A DNA stretch of 17,328 nucleotides from Bacteroidales bacterium (lineage in GTDB: Bacteria > Bacteroidota > Bacteroidia > Bacteroidales > P3). Where the stretch lies: assembly GCA_900769785.1 (NCBI GenBank), contig CAAGHV010000224.1:1-17328 (forward strand), given 5' to 3'. Shown in pieces: positions 14,213-17,328 of this stretch (the first letter of the stretch is position 1; every line of letters begins with the position of its first letter). Position numbers and translations under genes: made by a program. The notes beneath the pieces were generated by a model. It saw only the letters and a program-made list of their open reading frames with translations. It did no database searches and had not been told where the DNA came from.

Positions 14213-14866
14213 ATGAAGAAACTTGTAATATTCGACCTCGATGGTACATTGGTAAACACCCTTACTGACCTTACAGAATGCGTGAACTACGCTTTAGGCA
14301 AGTGTAACTATCCTCAGCACTCCTTTGACGAATACCGTTATTTTGTGGGTAACGGCATCAACAAACTTATAGAGCGAGCCCTACCCGAAGCCGACAGAGA
14401 CATGGAAACCATTATGTATGTAAAATCGATATTTGTGGAATACTACATGCAACACAAAACCGACAAAAGTTATGTATATCCCGGTATTGACGATTTGTTG
14501 AGTAGCCTACAAGATAAAGGTATTATGCTGGCAGTGGCTTCCAACAAATATCACGAGGCTACTTTGGAGATGATAGCCCATTATTTTCCAACTATAAACT
14601 TTGCCAAGGTGCTTGGTCAACGCGATGGTGTGCCTACCAAACCTCATCCTCAAATAGTAGAAGAGATATTGGAGGCAACGGGTATATGCAAAGAAGATGT
14701 GCTATATGTAGGCGATAGCGGTGTGGATATGACTACGGCTGCCAATGCAGGAGTGGATTCGGTAGGAGTGGATTGGGGACTACGAACAGTGGAAGAACTG
14801 AAGGCCAACAATGCTACATATATTATAAGCAACCCTGCCGAGATACTGGATATAATAGAACAATAA
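14213..14866 (+). CDS. gph: HAD family hydrolase, phosphoglycolate phosphatase-like
   Basis: A 217-residue haloacid dehalogenase-type phosphatase. Motif I is VIFDLDGTLVNT, with nucleophile D8 and acid-base D10. Motif II is in AVASNK, the motif III lysine in PTKPHPQ, and motif IV is VGDSGVDMTTAANAG. An alpha-helical cap (about residues 15-80, with YFVGNGINKLIERALP) is like that of Gph and PGMB subfamily enzymes, which remove phosphate from 2-phosphoglycolate or similar small metabolites. The exact substrate cannot be read from sequence. The ATG at 14213 is chosen because it places motif I at the N-terminus; a longer frame reads through the tRNA and its terminator. truA begins 4 nt after the stop, so the two are probably cotranscribed. 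Confidence 0.88.
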   Translation: MKKLVIFDLDGTLVNTLTDLTECVNYALGKCNYPQHSFDEYRYFVGNGINKLIERALPEADRDMETIMYVKSIFVEYYMQHKTDKSYVYPGIDDLLSSLQDKGIMLAVASNKYHEATLEMIAHYFPTINFAKVLGQRDGVPTKPHPQIVEEILEATGICKEDVLYVGDSGVDMTTAANAGVDSVGVDWGLRTVEELKANNATYIISNPAEILDIIEQ

Positions 14867-14870
14867 GATT

Positions 14871-15617
14871 ATGCGATACTTTATACACCTAGCATACAAC
14901 GGTACCCCATATCATGGCTGGCAGATTCAGCCTAATGCTACTTCGGTTCAAGAAACATTGGAAAATGCTTTCTCGCTGTTGTTGGGCGAGGCTATAGGTA
15001 TAGTAGGTTGTGGACGTACCGACACGGGAGTGCATGCCTCCGACTTTTATGCCCACTTCGAAACCAAGCAAGAACTATCGGATACAGAACTTACACAGCT
15101 AACATTTAAAGTCAACTCTTTCCTAAGCGAGGATATAAGAATATACTGCATATTTGTGGTAAACGACGATGTGCATGCACGCTTCAGTGCTACAGCTCGA
15201 ACATATCAGTATCATGTATCGAATGTGAAACAGCCATTCGGCAAGGATTTTTGTCATAGAGTGTTCTACAAGCCCGATATAGAACTGATGAACCAAGCCG
15301 CCAATATCCTATTCGAATATACCGACTTTACATCCTTTTCCAAACTACACACACAAACGGCAACTAACAACTGTACCATACTCTATGCCCGATGGGATAT
15401 GGTAGGCGAAGAGTACGTGTTTACCATTTCGGCTAACCGCTTTTTGCGTAATATGGTACGTGCCATCACAGGTACGTTGCTCGAAGTAGGCCGTGGCAAA
15501 CTATCGCTCAACGATTTCCGCAAAGTAATAGAAAGCAAAAACCGTTGCAACGCCGGTACTTCACTACCAGCCAAAGCGTTGTTCCTTACCAAAGTGGAAT
15601 ACGAAGGGGTATTGTAG
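14871..15617 (+). CDS. truA: tRNA pseudouridine(38-40) synthase TruA
   Basis: TruA, 248 residues, normal length. It isomerises uridine to pseudouridine at positions 38, 39 and 40 in the anticodon arm of many tRNAs. Seen in the sequence: LAYNGTPYHGWQIQPNATSVQETL (7-30); the catalytic motif GCGRTDTGVHA (about 47-57), where D51 is the nucleophile; the central RFSATARTYQYHV block; and FTSFSKLHTQ and RFLRNMVRAITGTLLEVGRG near the C-terminus. Cytoplasmic. The start ATG is 4 nt after the HAD gene stop. It is convergent with the DUF3791/DUF3990 operon: only 32 bp separate the two stop codons. Confidence 0.96.
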   Translation: MRYFIHLAYNGTPYHGWQIQPNATSVQETLENAFSLLLGEAIGIVGCGRTDTGVHASDFYAHFETKQELSDTELTQLTFKVNSFLSEDIRIYCIFVVNDDVHARFSATARTYQYHVSNVKQPFGKDFCHRVFYKPDIELMNQAANILFEYTDFTSFSKLHTQTATNNCTILYARWDMVGEEYVFTISANRFLRNMVRAITGTLLEVGRGKLSLNDFRKVIESKNRCNAGTSLPAKALFLTKVEYEGVL

Positions 15618-15642
15618 AAAAGGAGGAAAAATTGTTTAAGAG

Positions 15643-15661
15643 AGGTTTACTAAACCTTTTT
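15643..15661 (+). terminator. Short hairpin terminator at the end of truA
   Basis: AGGTTT (15643-15648) and AAACCT (15652-15657) form a small stem (one more pair possible) followed by five T. It overlaps the stop codon of the converging DUF3791 gene. Weak but well placed for truA. Confidence 0.4.
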
Positions 15662-15865
15662 GTATCCTAGTTCGATAAGCAATTCTTCAGCCAAATATTC
15701 ATCGCTAAAGCAATGCATATCGGCTATACCATTGCTTATAAGCTCAAAGGTTGTGGAATCGTAAAACTTTCCCAATGCATCTTCGTACGAAATGCCGGCT
15801 TGCTCTGCAAATAATTTTACTATCCGAGCATATTTCATTTGCAATATCGTTTGGTTTGCTTGCAT
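15650..15865 (-). CDS. DUF3791-like small protein, downstream copy
   Basis: A 71-residue protein without signal peptide or membrane segment. The pattern LQMKYARIVKLFAEQAGIS followed by EDALGKFYDS, FELISNGIADMHCFSDEYLAEELL matches my recollection of the DUF3791 family, small Bacteroidota and Firmicutes proteins that are often encoded beside DUF3990 genes. By analogy with toxin-antitoxin modules, it may be a partner or antitoxin of the DUF3990 protein; this is inference. It starts 2 nt after the DUF3990 stop and is last in a three-gene operon. It is related only distantly to the first copy (positions 16335-16550): both end in a helix of the form hxxxYhxEdLh, but most other residues differ. The two copies may serve different roles. 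Confidence 0.7.
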   Translation of the reverse strand: MQANQTILQMKYARIVKLFAEQAGISYEDALGKFYDSTTFELISNGIADMHCFSDEYLAEELLIELGYKKV

Positions 15866-15867
15866 AG

Positions 15868-16338
15868 TTATAGCTGTTTAGATGATTGAAAGTGTAGATA
15901 TTTGTCTAACACATATTGCGATGTTATACATATTTGCCTATTAGGTTTTGTATATTGCAATTGGTTAAGGGCTTGTTCGCGTGTATATATTCCCGAAAAA
16001 TACAAATCTACGGTATTGAATACTTGGTCATCGGCAATGCCACCCTCAATAATATCAAATGTTGCATGTGGCAAGCCTTTTCTACATGCCATTACAAAGT
16101 CGAGCCATTCACCATCATAAGAGTTGAAAACCTTGTATGTGCAATTTTCTCGTTCATCATCGAGTGAAAAGATATTCAACATTGCTTTAATTCCTCTTCT
16201 CAAGAAACGTTCGCCATATTTTTCGGCTTGTATACGCAAGGGAGTAAGATAAAATCCTTTGCCAAAATCAAGTTTGGAACGAGAATGTAGTAAATCGGGA
16301 TTTTGAATTTCAATATTAGATGTATGGTAAAGTATCAT
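15868..16338 (-). CDS. DUF3990 family protein, ADP-ribosyltransferase-like fold
   Basis: A 156-residue soluble protein. MILYHTSNIEIQNPDLLHSR and KLDFGKGFYLTPLRIQAEKYGERF are the hallmark DUF3990 blocks. The family is placed with ADP-ribosyltransferase-like folds: H5 (YHTS) and Y30 (GKGFY) sit where H-Y-E type enzymes have their NAD-binding His and Tyr. I do not see an obvious catalytic Glu; the C-terminal strand reads NRQICITS (133-140), so activity is uncertain. ADDQVF (102-107) is another family block. The ATG overlaps the stop of the upstream DUF3791 gene (ATGA), which suggests translational coupling, and the second DUF3791 gene follows 2 nt later. A toxin-like or regulatory ADP-ribosylation role is plausible from context but not shown. 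Confidence 0.75.
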   Translation of the reverse strand: MILYHTSNIEIQNPDLLHSRSKLDFGKGFYLTPLRIQAEKYGERFLRRGIKAMLNIFSLDDERENCTYKVFNSYDGEWLDFVMACRKGLPHATFDIIEGGIADDQVFNTVDLYFSGIYTREQALNQLQYTKPNRQICITSQYVLDKYLHFQSSKQL

Positions 16339-16550
16339 TGCAAAACTCCTTTCTCCTGCATAAATGATACAAGGTCCTCCACAATATATTCTTTGGAAAA
16401 AGTGTGAAGAACATCATAGCAAGGTACAATATATCCATCTATAATATCGGCATCTTGCATTTTGTGGTATATCTCTTTGGCACTCTTTCCAAGATATGTG
16501 GCTACATTGCCTACACAGAATATTGTGAAACTTAGAGTCTTGAAATCCAT
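16335..16550 (-). CDS. DUF3791 family small protein, upstream copy
   Basis: A 71-residue protein, first gene of the operon. The order FTIFCVGNVATYLGKSAKEIYHKM, DIIDGYIVPCYDVLHTFSKEYIVEDLVSFM is the typical DUF3791 layout, with the conserved LHT and EYIVEDL elements. There is no export signal. Its stop overlaps the DUF3990 start by 4 nt, so the two products are probably made together, as in many toxin-antitoxin pairs, where the smaller antitoxin-like gene comes first. It is the more typical of the two DUF3791 copies here. Its function is unknown; I infer it is a partner of the DUF3990 protein. A good promoter lies about 50 nt upstream. Confidence 0.75.
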   Translation of the reverse strand: MDFKTLSFTIFCVGNVATYLGKSAKEIYHKMQDADIIDGYIVPCYDVLHTFSKEYIVEDLVSFMQEKGVLQ

Positions 16551-16598
16551 ACTTTTTATCTTATTATTTCAACTATCAATAATAACAATTTGCATCTG

Positions 16599-16632
16599 CA
16601 AAGGTACAAATAAAAAACGAACTATCAGCAAA
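16599..16632 (-). promoter_or_regulatory. Promoter of the DUF3791-DUF3990-DUF3791 operon
   Basis: On the minus strand, TTTG (16629-16632) is followed after 22 nt by TACCTTTG (16599-16606), a perfect TAnnTTTG box. The predicted start near 16592 leaves an AT-rich leader of about 42 nt. I see no clear operator palindrome around it. Confidence 0.65.
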
Positions 16633-16683
16633 AATATTTTCCTTTCATTATCTTTTATTGCAAAATCATATATATCAAAACAC

Positions 16684-16725
16684 TTTATCCCATATATGTT
16701 AGATGGATAACGTATATGGGATAAA
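16684..16725 (-). terminator. Hairpin terminator after the T9SS protein gene
   Basis: A perfect 13-bp inverted repeat (16684-16696 with 16713-16725, core TTATCCCATATA) with a 16-nt loop lies 28 nt after the stop of the T9SS gene. On the minus strand it is followed by GTGTTTTG, a weak T-tract. It separates this gene from the next minus-strand operon. Confidence 0.55.
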
Positions 16726-16753
16726 TTGTTTGGTTGTATTGTTGTTGTAATAC

Positions 16754-17328
16754 CTATTCTTTTATTATTTTGTGTACTGTAGCTTTGTCGTTGTATGAAA
16801 GTTTTAAACAATATACACCTTTTGGTAATGTACCAATATTTATTTCACTTACGTTGTAGAATTGCATAACCATTTTACCCATCATATCCATTACTTCTAT
16901 TTTTTCTACTTCCATATTGAAATTAAGGATACCTTTTGTTGGGTTTGGATAGAAGGTAAGGTTGTCAAGTTCATTGGCACTTTCTATTCCTACTCCCTCT
17001 GCAAAACTAGCAATATAAGTAGCATCCTCCGTTACCGTAATAGTGCGAGGGTTATCGGTATTACCATCATTCCATGATGTAAAATGATATCCTTCTACCG
17101 CAGTAGCAGCAATAGTTATCTGCGAACCGGCTGCGTATGTACCACTGCCCGAAACAGAACCCATACTATTATTTGCCGACATAACTGTAATAGTATATGT
17201 CTCGTTTGGATTGTCTGGTGCAAAGTTTGCTATATAAGTAGCATCCTCTGTTACCGTAATAGTGCGAGGGTTATCGGTATTACCATCATTCCATGATGTA
17301 AAATGATATCCTTCTACCGCAGTAGCAG
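16754..17328 (-). CDS. Secreted protein with InlB-type repeats and T9SS C-terminal sorting domain (5' truncated)
   Basis: The 190 visible C-terminal residues of a larger protein. The frame runs open through the window edge, so the internal ATG at 17182 is not the start. It contains parts of at least two repeats of about 73 residues, with GYHFTSWNDGNTDNPRTITV and EDATYIASFA, typical of InlB B-repeat / Listeria-Bacteroides repeat modules. The end is a type A sorting domain: LTFYPNPTKGILNFNM, KIEVMDMMGKMVMQFYN, LPKGVYCLKLSYNDKATVHKIIKE. Such domains direct export across the outer membrane by the type IX (Por) system and cell-surface attachment or release. The N-terminal effector part is outside the window, so the function (adhesin, enzyme or other) cannot be told. 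Confidence 0.88.
   Translation of the reverse strand, partial: ATAVEGYHFTSWNDGNTDNPRTITVTEDATYIANFAPDNPNETYTITVMSANNSMGSVSGSGTYAAGSQITIAATAVEGYHFTSWNDGNTDNPRTITVTEDATYIASFAEGVGIESANELDNLTFYPNPTKGILNFNMEVEKIEVMDMMGKMVMQFYNVSEINIGTLPKGVYCLKLSYNDKATVHKIIKE
17014..17328 (-). repeat. Nearly identical in-frame tandem repeat in the T9SS protein gene
   Basis: 17014-17109 and 17233-17328 are identical over 96 bp except at one position (C17030 versus T17249). They are 219 bp apart, that is 73 codons in frame. The sequence between them is less conserved. The right copy is cut by the window edge, so more units may follow. Confidence 0.9.

Overview
The window looks like a chromosomal segment from a member of the Bacteroidota, most likely order Bacteroidales. 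The support is: a DUF6089-uppS-bamA-ompH-ompH envelope cluster, promoters of the TTTG / TAnnTTTG type, A-rich leaders without clear Shine-Dalgarno sequences, a Bacteroidota-style HU-like protein, and a type IX secretion (T9SS) C-terminal sorting domain. The species cannot be named from the sequence.

Layout. (1) 1-2467, plus strand: yebC with its own terminator, then rsmI and a chloramphenicol-acetyltransferase-like gene 3 nt apart. (2) 2468-3021: a gene-free stretch with two arrays of 22-bp-period repeats. (3) 3022-6811, minus strand: a five-gene run (membrane protein of unknown function, LutA/YkgE-like CCG protein, YhcC-type radical SAM protein, secreted protein, lipoprotein), closely packed with one overlap and probably one transcript from a promoter near 6900. 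(4) 6973-7653, minus strand: an HU-like domain fused to a helix-turn-helix. Upstream of it is a 244-bp mirrored array of 21/22-bp units (7684-7927). (5) 8175-13710, plus strand: outer-membrane biogenesis genes, namely a DUF6089 barrel, uppS (lipid carrier), bamA (barrel assembly) and two Skp/OmpH chaperones, ending at a strong terminator. (6) 14033-15617, plus strand: tRNA-Gln(TTG) with a textbook promoter and terminator, then gph-like HAD phosphatase and truA. (7) 15650-16550, minus strand: a compact DUF3791-DUF3990-DUF3791 operon that resembles a toxin-antitoxin or ADP-ribosyltransferase module. (8) 16754-17328, minus strand: the 3' end of a large secreted T9SS protein with nearly identical InlB-type repeats, cut by the window edge.

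Most genes are ordinary housekeeping. The most unusual signals are three intergenic arrays that share a period of about 22 bp (two helical turns) and mirror symmetry but have different unit sequences. One sits directly upstream of the HU-HTH gene. The second point of interest is the DUF3990 cassette flanked by two different DUF3791 partners. No searches were run. Family names come from motif recognition, and the promoters and terminators are pattern-based predictions.
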